This document shows positions 25,021 through 35,399 of a stretch of DNA of 64,000 nucleotides, piece by piece. The DNA is taken from NCBI GenBank assembly GCA_030248215.1, contig JASANG010001373.1, positions 186,001 to 250,000 on the forward strand, written 5' to 3'. Within the stretch, counting starts at the first letter, position 1, and each line of letters begins with the position of its first letter. A program made the translations under genes and the position numbers. Below the pieces are notes generated by a model that worked only from the letters and a program-made list of their open reading frames with translations, had not been told where the DNA came from and did not search any database. Source of the stretch: Enoplolaimus lenunculus (taxonomy: Eukaryota > Nematoda > Enoplea > Enoplida > Thoracostomopsidae).

Positions 25021-25561
25021 GGCCAATGTAAAGAACAAGAGCGGAACAGTATTATAAAGTTTATTCCTAAGCCTAAGTATTAAGCCTAAGCTTAAGCGTA
25101 AGAATGAGTTTATTCCTAAGCCTACGCCTACGCCTACGCCTACGCCTAAGCCTAAGCCTAAGCCTAAGCCTAAGCCTAAGAATGAGTATATTGCTGAGCC
25201 TAAGCCTAAGCCTAAGCTTAAGCGTAAGAATGAGTTTATTCCTAAGCCTACACCTACGCCTAAGCCTAAGCCTAAACCTAAGCCTAAGCCTAAGCCTAAG
25301 CATAAGAATGAGTATATTGCTGAGCCTAAGCCTAAGCCTAAGCTTAAGCGTAAGAATGAGTTTATTCCTAGCCTACGCCTAAGCCTAAGACTAAGCATAA
25401 GAATGAGTATATTGCTGAGCCTAAGCCTAAGCCTACGCTTAAACGTTAGAATGAGTTTATTCCTAAGCCTAAGTCATGCAAAAAATATAGTCTAACGCTT
25501 TTACGCTTACTGTATTGCAGTTCCACACAAAACCGTTCCGCCCGTCATCTTTACATGCGCC
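25021..25561. mobile_element. Telomere-word MITE, expanded copy at the K2P 3' end
   Basis: This is the longest copy of the family. The left end is GGCCAATGTAAAGAACAAGAG and the right end is CCGTCATCTTTACATGCGCC. The flanks are identical 8-mers, GTTAGGTC on both sides. The core is a higher-order array in which blocks of CCTAAG/CCTACG hexamers alternate with AAGAATGAGTTTATT and AAGAATGAGTATATTGCTGAG. It begins 75 bp past the K2P stop and, read on the minus strand, offers AATAAA signals, the first at 25456-25461. Confidence 0.9.
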
Positions 25562-25635
25562 GTTAGGTCTAAACCTCGAACCGGATGAGGAACGATATCG
25601 AACAGCTCTATGGCAACAAACGCGTCGATCGTATT

Positions 25636-28600
25636 TTACATCAACCCAGCGTCTTCCATCAACCGTACTTTATCATACTTATCAAAGCGTTCTGATAACC
25701 GTTCCGGCGTCGACCAAGATTTTTGAAGAAAATCCGACGTAATCGAATTTCGTCTTAACAGCGTCCATGAACTGCACGTCGTTGACTCATCAATATAACG
25801 CCACTGATTCGCACACCGGGGTGCGTACGGTCGATCCCGATTATACGAATACATTAAGTCTAAATATCGTTTAATATCTAAATACGTCAGTTGTCCGCCG
25901 GATTGTTTGGCGATAATTTCCATCGCCGACATGACTTCATGCGTCGGCCGACCGCCCAGTTTTTCAATTGCAGCCCGTAATCGGCGGCGAAATTCCATGC
26001 GTTCAAACCGACGTCGGCCAAAATAGTGAAGGCGTTCGAAGTATTTTTTTAAATGCGTTCCAGCCAAATCCATACACATTGTGATGATTGACAGGCCAAC
26101 AATACAGTAAACCATAATTGACATTAAGTAAATTGGGTTTTCAACGTGAACAGTTCCTAACGAAACAGTTGTAATGCAACAAAAACTAAAATAAAAATAA
26201 TGAATAAAACGCCAATCGGATTCCCAGTACATAAAGTTTAAGCTGCCTATACAACAGTACAAGAACAGTACAAGCACGTAAGTTCCGATCGGAACTAAAA
26301 TTTGAGTCTCGGGTTCGTCCGAGTCGTTGATCGACGCGAGCAGTGTGAAATCAGACTGATTATGAAGGTCATCCTGGGTTTGTGAATGAGACACAGCGCC
26401 GCCGGCGATTGCGTTCGAATGTGGCCGGTCAGAAGGTGATAATCGCTGAAATTAATATTGATTCGCAACAAAATATTCAGTTTCTCGTGCAGGCGTTTGC
26501 ACAACGGGTATAAGAGAGACGGAATTGTATCAATTTGCGAAATTTTTGGAGATAACAAATAAACCACTCTGAATAGTGGTTACCCCAGTGCCAGAACAGA
26601 CAGGGGTGGCGGCTCCACCCAAACTCCATGCGGAAGGTCCCGAAACTCGCGAGCGAAGCGAGCGAGAAGCCAGACGCATTTTAAAACTTTGGCGGGTTTT
26701 GTTTCGAACGGTTAGGGTGGGGGCATTTTTAGGGGTTGGGTCCCTAAATGGAGGGTATGAGGGGTGATTGCTCTGTGCCTGTCGTTAACCCTTTAGAGCG
26801 GAAACCGTAAAAGTTTTACATATGAAATTATACCGTTCTGGAGTGAAATCCGTGACTACGCTGCTACCCAGCAGCGTAGCGCGGATTTCATTTCAGAAAC
26901 CGGTAATCATGGTTAAAAAACGATTTTGCGAGCGAGTATAGCGAGCAAGACCGTTTTTTAACCGCTGCAGGTTTATTCTACAGCCTGTAAAACGGCCTTA
27001 CTCGAGTCGTTTCAGATGTTTCGGGGGATATAACTCCTCCGTCTCCCTTGTAGTTGCCATTACCTGCATTCTCGACGGTATCTAGCACTTATAGGACCAG
27101 TAACGTTGGGGTATATAGATGCGTTTGGGTTCAACAGACTTTACACCCTTTCGGCCACATTTCGGCCCATGTAAAGATCAGGGGCTGAACGTTTTTCTGT
27201 GGGACTGAAAAAGAGTAAGCTTAAGCTTCATACTATTTTTGCTTGGCTTAGGCTTAGGCTTTAGGCTGCTTATTCTTACGCTTAGGCTTTTAGGCTTAGG
27301 CTTAGGCTTAGGAATATGCTTATAATACTGTAACGCCACAGTTCTTTACATTGTCCCACGCTTCTAAAGCTTAGACATGGAACAAGCGTAGCTATTTTTA
27401 AGCCTAAGGCTTAACCTTTCTAAGGACAAGGGCAAGTGTACAACAGCCAACAATTTTGTCCTGCATTCTCAACTATTGTAGCCGTTTTATAGTGGCCCAT
27501 GTATAGAACAGGGCCGGATCGTTTTCCTAAGGAGTTGTAATAGAGTCAGTTTAAGATTTAGACTAAATTTTTTACTTATGCTTAGTCTTACGCTTACGTT
27601 CAATCAACTGCGTAAGTTGTGCTGTATTTTGAGCGTCAGTATTCATTAGTTTGAAAATTACAACACCTATCATCAACTGGTGGAGATGTACTACACATAA
27701 TTGAGAATAGAGTAAAGACAAAATGGCCATACTGAACAGTGTTTAACAATTATATTACACCCTGCAAAATTATTCTTTTATAGCTGAGCAGTGATGGTAA
27801 ACGCTTCGCATTTGGGAGTTCCAGTACTTCGAATCCTGTCTTAAATTTCGGTTCGAGAACAAATAACAAACTTTCATTCGAAATTGAGTGAAAAATATTT
27901 CAATTTTACTAAATTTATAATACGAGTGTTTACTTTCGTTCGTTTGGCAGCAGAAATACAACAACAAACACTGTTCATAAACGCGCGTTTGATGATCCGA
28001 CATCGCGACCGGATGTGTTCCGGTTTAATTTTGCGAACCATTTCCGACAAGAATTTGCCAATATCTGCACCAGTGATAAACATTAAAGGAATGCCGAAAA
28101 CGCCGTAGAAAAAACTGAACATTTTCGATGCGTCAGTGTGAGCAATTAATGCGTCAAAGCCTGAAAACGAATCAATCAGCCCATGATTCGGGCTGCCCTG
28201 TGCCGGAACAGGAAAACTGAGGTAATTCGAAATTTACGAAGTTTCGGCGACTTACACTTAGGCTTAGGATTAACCTTATGTTTAGGGTTAGGCTTTGATT
28301 TAGGTTTAGGCGTTAGGTTTAGGTTAAGATTGGAAGTTAGCTGGCAGGGCCCTAATTATCACGAGGTAGGTTTTAAAATGTGTTTCGCAATTTGAAAACA
28401 AGCGAAAAAACTTAAAAGCGTTCATATATTAATTTGTGGTATATGTCGTAGCCCAAGTCGTAATTTAGCCCAATTCCGAATGGGGCTAATCCAGGGCGTA
28501 ATTCTGACTTGAGCTAGCCCACGGCGTAATTCTGTCTATGCGACAAGTGCACGACCTGTGATTGGTTACTACATTAATGCCATACTCAAATACGATTGGC

Positions 28601-30261
28601 TGTTGCGAATACTCTTTTCTGATTGGCTATAAGTAAACGCCATCTGTTCGCTACCAAACAGTTGTTTTACTGAACAAAGTGGAATCAAGCAGGAAATAAC
28701 CAGCGATCTTTATAACACTAGTTTAACTTCAGGCGCGGGTAAAAGGTGGGCGGGTCGTGGGTAGCTCTTCTTTGCGCGGGTATACCCGCGAGGCAAAAAC
28801 TTTTTGTTTGCGTGGGTAAAGCACGGGTCGGGTAAAAAAAATCTTGTCCCATTTAACACTTTGATTTGAACATTGCTTCAACATTTAGCAACAACAAAAT
28901 GTTTTCGCACTAAGAGATACCACTAAGTACAAATTTCAAATGTTCGGAGCGTTCAAAGACGCGCGTTATCAACTGGTGATAGTTGCTATACACATTTAAG
29001 AATACATGACGGGCGATATTATGAAATACTTACCACAAGTGGTCAATATGGTAAGTGTGTATAAAATTGCGGATTCTAGTCGACCCCAATGATTGTGCGG
29101 TTTGGCAGATGTTGGCTTGAGTCCGGCGACACTGCGAGATCCATGCGGATGCCTTTGTGATGATTTGGTTCCGTTTGTTTCTCGACAATAATACTGGTGT
29201 ACTTTTAAATGTCCATAGTTTTCTAACGCTTGAAATATCATAGCACCAAATACGATGTAACTTATCAGGACACCGATTAGCACAAGATGTGGAAGTAGGC
29301 ATTGGAATACCTAAAATATTCAATATCGGCCACAATTCGCTGAAGTACGTCAGAACAGCGGCGTATACAAGGGAACGAACATAAGAAAACAATTATCCCA
29401 TTACAAATTCGGCCCATGTAAGACTTAGGCATAGGAATATGCTCATTCTTACGATTAGGCTTTGGCTAACCCTTAGGCTTAGGCTTATAGGAAAATGCTT
29501 ATAATACTGTTCCGCCACTGTTTCTTATATTGGCCAAAAATTCTAAGAGACAAGAAAACATATTATTGAAATGCTTTAGAATACCTGCTGACTTTTAGAG
29601 TCCGAAAAATAGCGTTATATGACGCCAAAATAAAATCTTAGCTACGCCCCTGGGCGGAAATAGGCGCATGTGAGGGTGACGGCCTATTGGACCGCGCCAC
29701 TTTTGAAGGCCGCCCCTATAAAGCGGTCATAGTACCTTTTAATGTCTTAGGATTCTATCCTGGAAAACATGTGTTATCCTAGTACGTTAAGCCTCTATAC
29801 AACTTCTGAGTAGGCTGTTTATAGTCGACACACCTAATTTGATGCTATTTTACATAAAAAACGTGAACCTCGGTTTAAAGCTGAACACTGCAAAAAATGA
29901 CAAATCAAATTAGCTCTCTTTGAAACTCCAGTGAGTCGAATAAATTTGACTGTGGCGGAGTCGAATTTAACTCAGTTTATGTCGTCATATAGACACTATT
30001 TCGGAGACAGCCAAGTTGACTGACCATATTTTGCAGTGAACAGTGGGAAATTTTTTACTTAAAATGCATATTAACGAATGTTATTTGAAATTAAAAATTT
30101 ACCTTGATAACTTTTTGCTTGAGTGTTAAATTTTTTGAGCCATCCGGCGGCGAATGCGGTTCAAGGCAAACCGTTTCGTCTCGCGGAAACACCAGTTTGA
30201 TGCGTTCACCGCCGGCGGTGCTAACACTGCCCGAAAGGCCGCCCCGTCTGCTGTAATCCAT
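25636..30261 (-). CDS. K2P (TWIK/TWK-type) channel with non-canonical filters (four exons)
   Basis: Minus-strand exons are 30103-30261, 29034-29310, 27934-28160 and 25636-26445. They join in phase to 490 residues. The layout is that of a two-pore-domain potassium channel: M1 at about 58-79, pore 1 ending TTCGFD (143-148), and M2 with FFYGVFGIPLMFI. M3 lies at about 270-292, pore 2 reads TTVSLGTV (313-320), and M4 is followed by a cytosolic tail with HYFGRRRF, typical of nematode TWK channels. An N-glycosylation site (NGT) lies in the M1-P1 loop. Usual K2P filters are TxGYG and TxG(F/L)G. Here one glycine is replaced in each (Asp148, Ser316). The frame is otherwise intact, so the protein is probably made but may be poorly selective or silent. 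I chose the Met at 30261, although the frame stays open upstream through an Ile run. Confidence 0.92.
26590..26784. mobile_element. GGAGCAGC-type MITE, second copy
   Basis: This relative of 11411-11561 lies in K2P intron 3. It has CAGTGCCAGAACAG at the left and GATTGCTCTGTGCCTGTC at the right. It contains GCGAGCGAAGCGAGCGAG, a short palindromic run. Confidence 0.5.
26844..26963. repeat. Two adjacent strong hairpins
   Basis: The first, 26844-26890, pairs TGAAATCCG with CGGATTTCA and CTACGCTGCT with AGCAGCGTAG. The second, 26911-26963, pairs GGTTAAAAAACG with CGTTTTTTAACC and TTGC with GCAA around a GAGCGAGTATAGCGAG loop. Both lie in K2P intron 3. Confidence 0.75.
27164..27357. mobile_element. 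Telomere-word MITE in K2P intron 3
   Basis: The ends are GGCCCATGTAAAGATCAGGG and ACAGTTCTTTACATTGTCCC. The flanks CACATTTC and CACGCTTC agree at 6 of 8 bases. The interior holds four or five TTAGGC words. Confidence 0.8.
27494..27598. mobile_element. Telomere-word MITE, left half
   Basis: GGCCCATGTATAGAACAGGG is followed by the family's GTTTTCCT..GTAATAGAGTCAGTTTAAG and a few TTAGTC words. The right half is missing. Confidence 0.65.
27736..27850 (+). mobile_element. tRNA-related SINE, TAGTTGAGTGGTGATGG type
   Basis: TATAGCTGAGCAGTGATGGTA and ACTTCGAATCCTG correspond to A and B boxes of the copies at 31867, 32590 and 33573. It is preceded by the shared GTGTTTAACAATT. Confidence 0.5.
28440..28720. 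repeat. GGGCTAGCCC-type element, partial
   Basis: TAGCCCAAGTCGTAATT, GAGCTAGCCCACGGCGTAATTC and the following TGATTGGTTACTA and AAGTGGAATCAA segments match the element at 60525-60996. It lies in K2P intron 2. Just beyond it, to about 28840, is a GCGGGTA-rich stretch. Confidence 0.5.
29411..29535. mobile_element. Telomere-word MITE, short copy
   Basis: The element runs from GGCCCATGTAAGAC to TGTTTCTTATATTGGCC. The flanks ACAAATTC and AAAAATTC agree at 7 of 8 bases. It lies in K2P intron 1. Confidence 0.75.
29886..30039. mobile_element. GAGTCAAATT fold-back MITE, shortened
   Basis: Both ends are present (CACTGCAAAAAATGACAAATC and CCATATTTTGCAGTG), but part of the left arm is lost. It lies in K2P intron 1, about 60 bp from the exon 1 donor. 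Confidence 0.7.
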
Positions 30262-30505
30262 AATAATAATAGTAATAATAATAATAATAATAATTTGAGT
30301 AGTTTCAACTTCAAATTTGTTTTGCCTGAGTTTTAAATTAATAGACAACGTCCAATCAGATGATAGCACAACGCTCGGTTCCTAATTTCGTTAATTACAA
30401 TTAATAACTTAAAGCATTTCATATATACCTGCCAATCTTTATTTATATCCGATTCCTATAAAATAATTCGCGAATCTAATTGTATACAGATTTAAAAAAT
30501 ATATA

Positions 30506-30913
30506 CTGCAGTGACCCGAATAAGAGGGGGTAATACGAGGGGGGTCCCCATTTTGAGTCCCAATCAATAGGAGTCTGTAAGCGGACAGAGTCCCTAAACC
30601 ATAATTTGAGTCTATAAATCGTTATTATCTCTGATTGTAAATAAATGACTCCATAACGCAATAAAATTGTGGTCGAAACTTTAAAGCATATTTAAGTTTT
30701 GAAAGTACATTCCTAAAATTGCATTATCGCTAAAGCGTTTGATGCTAGACAAATACACGTTTAATTCAACGGATATTTGCAATGCCAGCTTAGTAACGAA
30801 GGGTGGCGGTGGGCGGATTAAAAATAAAGAAGAGGCCGTAACCGAATAACAGGGGGTGAACTCTGGAGAGGACAAATAAATAACAGTCCCCCTCTTATTT
30901 GGGTCACTGCAGT
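30506..30913. mobile_element. TA-flanked GTGACCCGAATAAG MITE, best copy
   Basis: The ends are near-perfect inverted repeats: TACTGCAGTGACCCGAATAA at the left and TTATTTGGGTCACTGCAGTA at the right. It is the reference copy for the family and sits upstream of the K2P start codon. Confidence 0.85.
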
Positions 30914-30983
30914 ACAAATCAAAGTGGTCACAGCCGTTTTCACAAACGCCAACGTCTTTAAAAACATTTTTTCAAAAATTTGT

Positions 30984-31072
30984 CCCATAAAAAATCACGG
31001 GCGGAACGTTTTCCTGTGGGATTGCAATAGAGTCAGCTTAAGCTTTAGACAAATTTTTTGCTGAAACAATTC
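30984..31072. mobile_element. Telomere-word MITE, left fragment
   Basis: CACGGGCGGAACGTTTTCCTG, GGATTGCAATAGAGTCAGC and TTAAGCTTTAGACAAATTTTTTGC are family landmarks. The hexamer core is absent. Confidence 0.6.
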
Positions 31073-31174
31073 TATATTTGGCACAAGGTTTTATAATCAA
31101 AAATTCTGCGACGATATTAGGAATTTAACCCTTTTCTGTGTAGCGTTAGAAAACAAATAACTTCAGTATATAAA

Positions 31175-31860
31175 TACCGGGGTACAACAGGATTTCTAGT
31201 TCCGACTCCGGCAGAAAATCGACTTCCGGTTCCGGTAAAGGTTTGGTTGGAGGTTCCGACAATTTCGGTATCGAAAATTTTCGTATTTATGTAAAAATAG
31301 CGATATAGTGAGTGAGTTTATTTGGAGACATTTTGAAAAGTTTAATTGCTAATGTTTCTCAAAAAGAACCGTTGAAATAATTGATAGCACCGAGAGTGAA
31401 TAATCGCTATTTAACAAGAGTGTGCAACTGAGCACATTGTGCGTAGGAAAGAAGTTACCCGTCACGCGTTGCGTTTTTGCCCTTCTCCCTTTTATTTAGA
31501 GGGGGCACAACCGGTGCGAACCATTGCACTTTATGTATGTAGCATCAAATACGCTCTCCTTATAGTTTAATTTAGGGGTATTCGTGTAACAGCGACCCCC
31601 CTTTAAACAAGGGGGTCGGCCAAAAATGCAACGCCCGGTGGTACATTGTTGATAGCAGTAAGCAGCAAGATACAACTGTAAGTGTGCTTCCGGGCGTCGC
31701 CGAAAATAATCCGCCGGATCTGGTAGAATAGCTGTCGGTGGTTCCGTAAAAATAGCAAATTAAACACTTAACTGTGTGAGTTCCCTTCATTTCCGTTTCC
31801 CTTCCGCCTGTGTTAATTTTTGTTCACCTCGGGTTCCGGTACATTTACCAATTATCGCAA
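31175..31860. repeat. CCGGTTCCGG-rich element with an embedded dispersed repeat
   Basis: CCGG-rich sequence at 31175-31265 and 31780-31860 flanks a copy of the repeat seen at 12722-12965 (here 31419-31655). This suggests a hAT-like MITE interrupted by another element, but the termini are unclear. Confidence 0.4.
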
Positions 31861-31866
31861 TACGGT

Positions 31867-32041
31867 GCAAAATCGCCACAGGATGTGACAACCTTGTGCT
31901 CAAGCGTCAAGTTTTATACATTTCATAAAACTGGTGATATTTAAACACCTCCCAGTCGAGAGCCTGATTGTTCGAATCGTAGCTTGAAATTTGAATAAAT
32001 TTGAAATTGAAAATATTCATGCGAAAAAGGGTTAAAAATAA
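31867..32041 (+). mobile_element. tRNA-related SINE with shared tail
   Basis: The element has the head CTCAAGCGTCAAG, an eroded A box, the B box TTGTTCGAATCGTAG, and the tail AAAATATTCATGCGAAAAAGG that also closes the copy at 33573-33731. Confidence 0.55.
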
Positions 32042-32162
32042 TTTGTTATCACGAGGCTTTGAAATTAAGAAAGTACTTCAACATCTCTACAGTAATAAAG
32101 TTTTCAAGTTTGTTATTAAGCCTTAATACCTGCATAGTGCATTACCTGCATTATATACAGTT

Positions 32163-32575
32163 GTAGTGACCCGAATAACAGTGGGTAATAAGAGGTGGTT
32201 CCGAATTCGAATCCCAATTAAGTTTGTATTTCTTTGATCCCGTAGTGGACACAGTCCATATGTCTTAATTAAAGTCAATAAAATAGACCAACGTAGAAAG
32301 AACGGTTATGGCTGATCAAATATGTAACAGACACTTTAGACAACGGGATTATGTAAATTTTATAAAATTTATACTAAAGATTAACGAACATAGTCAATCA
32401 ACAGAAATAAGTACTACGAAACATGTCAGTTTTGCCCAAAAGAAACAGTACGAAGCGAAGGATGTTGGGTCCACCTAACCTTTACAGCCCATAACCGGAT
32501 AACAGGGGTTCCATCTAGAGTCAAGCAAGATGGATATCAGTCTCTCCTTTTATTTGGTCATTTATAGGGTGAACG
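32163..32575. mobile_element. TA-flanked GTGACCCGAATAAG MITE, diverged copy
   Basis: The left end TGTAGTGACCCGAATAACAG is clear and the right end CTCCTTTTATTTGGTCATTTA is decayed. The copy is more diverged than 30506-30913. Confidence 0.65.
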
Positions 32576-32589
32576 TATAGTTGTAGAAA

Positions 32590-32705
32590 ACGCCCACAGA
32601 ACGTGAGAGCATCCTCTAACTCAAGCGTCAAGTTACTATAGCTGAGTGGTGATGATTTGGTTAAAACCTGCCCCCCTGAAACATGAGTTCGAATCCTAGC
32701 TAGAA
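32590..32705 (+). mobile_element. tRNA-related SINE
   Basis: CTCAAGCGTCAAGTTACTA, TAGCTGAGTGGTGATGA (A-box-like) and GAGTTCGAATCCTAG (B box) follow in order. A telomere-word MITE starts 18 bp after it. Confidence 0.6.
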
Positions 32706-32722
32706 AATTGGTGTATGCTATA

Positions 32723-32982
32723 GGCCAATGTAAACAAAAGGGGCAGAACAGTATTGTAAAAGCATATTCCTAAGCCTAAGCCTAAGCATAAGTCTAAGCC
32801 TAAGCGTAAGCATGAATTTATTCCTAAGCCTAAGCCTAAGCCTAAGCCTAAGCATAATTGTAACAATAAGTTTATTCCTATTCCTAAGCCTAAGCCAAGC
32901 AAAAAAATTAGTCTAAAGCTTAAGCTTACACTATTGCATTCCCACAGATAAACGTTCCGCCCCTGATCTTTATACATAGGCC
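32723..32982. mobile_element. Telomere-word MITE, complete copy
   Basis: The ends are GGCCAATGTAAACAAAAGGG and CCCTGATCTTTATACATAGGCC. The core has three groups of CCTAAG hexamers separated by GTAAGCATGAATTTATT-like spacers. No clear target duplication is seen. Confidence 0.8.
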
Positions 32983-33572
32983 AAATATTACAGGATCCGG
33001 TTATGCTCTACAACGAACAAAATCGCATTCCAACGCTCGCAGACCCAGCTCACATCGCGATTCGCATACACATTACCGCAGCGACTTTAATGAACTCAAA
33101 AAGCAATCATTGTTCTGCCGTGAAGAATAAAAACCAAATCGGTCAAATCCTCGTATAGAAACGGTATGTTACAGTAAACTTTGGAAGAACCACGAAAAAA
33201 ACCCAAAATAATTAATATATATTTCTGCCACCCGTTCGGGCGTCTAAGTTTCGATTTCCGCCCGCTTAGCTATAAACCTTCCACCCAGCGATAATCGGTG
33301 AGGTATATTAGCGTTTCTGTAAGCACAGTACTATTAAGTGTCAACTCAGCGGTGCGGTGAGCTTATAATTGTCGGAAAGGCCGAATTTTACACAGGGATC
33401 TTGGTTCGTTGGTCGGTGGTGCTTAACAGCAAGTAAGCGTACAGTTTAAAGAGTAATATTAACCCCTTCTCACATTGAGTTGCCTATAGGCAACTAATCG
33501 CAGTATATATACGTTAAATAATGTAATATCGCACCGTGTTTAACAATTGCAACACGTATACATAGTACTAAA

Positions 33573-33731
33573 TCACCACAACACGTGACAGCCCCCTCGG
33601 GCTCGAGCGTCAAGCTCCTATAGTTGAGTGGTGATGGTATACGCCTCCCACTCCAGTCACTAGAGTTCGAATCCTAGCGTAAAAGTATGTCTCAGGGGAA
33701 ATAGAAAATATTCATGTGAGAAAGGGTTAAT
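33573..33731 (+). mobile_element. tRNA-related SINE, best copy
   Basis: The copy shows TAGTTGAGTGGTGATGGTA, then ACGCCTCCCACTCCAG, GAGTTCGAATCCTAGCG and the tail AAAATATTCATGTGAGAAAGG. It is about 160 bp long, with Pol III boxes near the middle and a conserved tail. Confidence 0.65.
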
Positions 33732-33974
33732 ATAAGGGAGTAGGTATAGGCTTAAGCCAATTTTTGGAGCCTATCAAGTCAAACAAGGACGACTGATGGT
33801 TGCAATTGCATCGCAAAATTTTAACCACAGCAAAGCTGGCTAAGGATGCGCACACTGGATCAATAGCCGAATTTCCGTCATTTCATATTAAATATATTTG
33901 TTTCGTTTTATTTTAAGTAAAATTAAGAAATAGCAAAAATTTAATATTGAAAAAACATCGATAAGATTAATAGG

Positions 33975-34106
33975 AATTTAAGCAAAATGTGTAAGAATTT
34001 TGAATGGAATTTAAGCAAAATGTGTAAGAATTTTGAATGGAATTTAAGCAAAATGTGTAAGAATTTTGAATGGAATTTAAGCAAAATGTGTAAGAATTTT
34101 GAACTT
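33975..34106. repeat. 33-bp unit repeated four times
   Basis: The unit AATTTAAGCAAAATGTGTAA-GAATTTTGAATGG is repeated with virtually no change except at the end of the fourth unit, so the array is young. Confidence 0.9.
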
Positions 34107-34164
34107 TTTGTCTTGGTGACGGTGGTATCAATAGGCTGAATTTAAATACTTACACAAAGATATT

Positions 34165-34310
34165 GGCCAATGTATAGAACAGGACCAGAACAGTAGTACA
34201 TAAGCATAATTCTTAAGCCTAAGCCTAAGCCAAAAAATTAGTCTAAATCTTAAACTGACTCTATTACAGCCTCGCCGAAAAATGATCCTCCCCTGTTCTA
34301 TACATGGGTC
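34165..34310. mobile_element. Telomere-word MITE, minimal copy
   Basis: The ends are GGCCAATGTATAGAACAGG and CCCTGTTCTATACATGGGTC. The core has only two or three hexamers. The flanks AAGATATT and AAGACGTT agree at 6 of 8 bases. This may be near the ancestral length. Confidence 0.8.
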
Positions 34311-34792
34311 AAGACGTTTCCCTGAAAAGCGATAGCTTAAGCAAGTTTAAATGATTCTGCCACCGAACACGCCAAATATTTTTCACCTCTTTAGTAAAAT
34401 GAAAAAAGTGTTAATTTGACTATTTTCATAAGCCTCACCTTGGGCTTATAGACTAAATCTAATTCTTAGCCTACTTAAGCGTTACCCTAAGCCAAACTCG
34501 CTAATTTTTCTAAACGTTATCTTAGGTTTTAGATTAAACCTAGTTATAAGCCTAAGCTTAACCCCAAGCCGTAGCCTGTAAATCCAAAGCCTTCAATCCA
34601 CTCATTGTGTCGGGAGATTCTTTTGGTAGGGGGATACCCAGAAAGCGATGGAGTTACACCCCTTCCGGAAATGTTGAATAGTCTTCGATCCTTAATTCAA
34701 CACCATAAGCATCTTTTAACTCAATGAAATCATGTTATAAAAACTGTACTTCAGAGAGAGCGTGTGTACGAATATTGCTCTACAGGATTTTG

Positions 34793-34997
34793 GGTCCACG
34801 TATAGAACAGGACCGGAACAGAAGTACATAAGCATATTCTTAAGCCTAAGCCTAGGCCTAAGCCTAAGGATGATCCTATTCCCAAGTCTAAGCCTGCGCC
34901 TAAGCCTAAACATAAGCAATAACGTTAGTCTAAAGCTTAAACTGACTGTCCTGCAGCCCCTCAGGAAAACGATTCGACCCTGTTCTATACATGAGCC
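34793..34997. mobile_element. Telomere-word MITE
   Basis: The left end is GGTCCACGTATAGAACAGG and the right end is CCCTGTTCTATACATGAGCC. The CCTAAG groups are split by GGATGATCCTATTCCCAAG, as in the copy at 41048. Confidence 0.8.
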
Positions 34998-35399
34998 GTC
35001 CTTTGGAAGCACTTTTTTGCATGGGCAATTTTGAAGCTGGGGTGCACTGGTATAACTGCATTTTTACACGGTCGTATAGAATAATGGTACCCAAAGGGAT
35101 ACCACCAGCCCACGATAAGTGTCTACAAAACATGCGGAATCCTAAACAAAAACACTATGTCTTTCACCGGCTTGGGGGATCAACACAAGCTTTGGGGCTT
35201 GTTTTTTTCCAGGGTCGTATAACAAAACCGATGATATTGGGATCGCCCGAAATACCGATAGACACAGTGTTATAATTGTACTTTTATGACAATAATCCGT
35301 TGGATCCTAGGAATCCGAACGCATTTTCTCGGTCGCTACACTCGTTCGTAACTAAACGTTTCAATGATACCCTTTTGAAATGAAATCTTGACTACGCCT

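Noticed and set aside
24517-25398. A ~290-codon minus-strand frame rich in Leu-Gly-Leu-Gly
   Set aside because: It is the translation of TTAGGC hexamers within telomere-word MITEs plus intervening spacer.
24548-25465. A chromosome-fusion scar or subtelomere
   Set aside because: The hexamer tracts here are bounded by MITE ends (both ends at 25021-25561, the left end at 24503), with 8-bp duplications at the best copies, and they occur at many separate places among ordinary genes.
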